From Streptomyces sp. (GTDB lineage: Bacteria; Actinomycetota; Actinomycetes; Streptomycetales; Streptomycetaceae), in assembly GCA_003519485.1 (NCBI GenBank), contig DOWQ01000526.1:1-5931 (forward strand): DNA of 5,931 bases, read 5' to 3'. The position numbers and the translations under genes were made by a program. Within the stretch, counting starts at the first letter, position 1; every line of letters begins with the position of its first letter. Below are positions 5,246-5,931 of the stretch, piece after piece. The notes beneath the pieces are model-generated. The model was not told the origin of the DNA and did no database searches. It worked only from the letters and a program-made list of their open reading frames with translations.

Positions 5246-5253
<8 letters not shown>
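4201..5253 (+). CDS. Peptide ABC transporter ATP-binding protein, OppD/DppD type
   Basis: This 350-residue cytoplasmic ATPase should pair with the next gene's product to power import. After about 19 variable residues the ABC domain shows all key motifs: Walker A GESGSGKS (57-64, K63), Q-loop Q114, signature FSGGM (172-176) followed by RQR, Walker B LIIADEP (192-198, catalytic E197), D-loop ALD (201-203) and switch H230. The C-terminal oligopeptide-transporter domain begins around HPYTQGLLDSIP (265-276). It carries four cysteines, C302-x5-C308-x6-C315-x24-C340, in the GCEFNPRCPRAQDVC arrangement. Such cysteines bind a [4Fe-4S] cluster in the Mycobacterium tuberculosis OppABCD transporter, so a cluster is likely here by analogy. 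The length fits the D-type subunit. It follows the second permease by 12 nt and overlaps the next ATPase gene by 8 nt. Confidence 0.96.

Positions 5254-5931
<678 letters not shown>

Overview
The window is high-GC DNA with the strong G/C third-position bias, dense gene packing and antisense open frames typical of actinobacteria, most likely Streptomyces or a close relative. I saw no in-frame TTA (bldA-type) leucine codon in the coding regions. Genus-level assignment is inference from composition and protein style only.

Layout. Positions 1-126 hold the 5' end of a leftward gene whose product starts with a Cys-rich leader and a signal-peptide-like segment; its function cannot be read from 42 residues. 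Positions 127-602 are a 476-bp divergent intergenic region. It holds a ribosome binding site and a sigma70-like promoter candidate for the leftward gene, a near-palindrome on that promoter's -10, a second imperfect palindrome, a purine-rich tract, a roughly helically phased series of GCTCC pentamers, and an AT-rich island just before the rightward operon. From 603 to the right edge runs one rightward operon: a lipoprotein solute-binding protein (603-2234), two membrane permeases (2289-3212 and 3205-4188) and two ABC ATPases (4201-5253, and 5246 onward, cut by the window edge). This is the complete subunit set of an Opp/Dpp-type peptide ABC importer, although the last ATPase is not complete here.

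How the parts work together. The lipid-anchored binding protein would capture a peptide-like ligand outside the membrane and deliver it to the heterodimeric channel of the two permeases. The two ATPases form the ATP-hydrolysing pair on the cytoplasmic side. Gene spacing supports polycistronic expression: 54 nt with a hairpin after the binding protein, then 8-nt overlap, 12-nt gap and 8-nt overlap. The binding-protein-permease-permease-ATPase-ATPase order is standard for this family. The substrate (di-, tri- or oligopeptide, signalling peptide, or another SBP_bac_5 ligand such as nickel or a sugar) cannot be decided from sequence alone.

I do not see a new biological system here. The second-look items are small: regulatory structure in the divergent intergenic region, two gene junctions built on the same ATGYCTGARCC overlap with low-complexity N-terminal extensions behind them, a cysteine pair in the outer loop of the second permease, an iron-sulfur-type cysteine set in the first ATPase, and a Tat-like leader lacking its second arginine.
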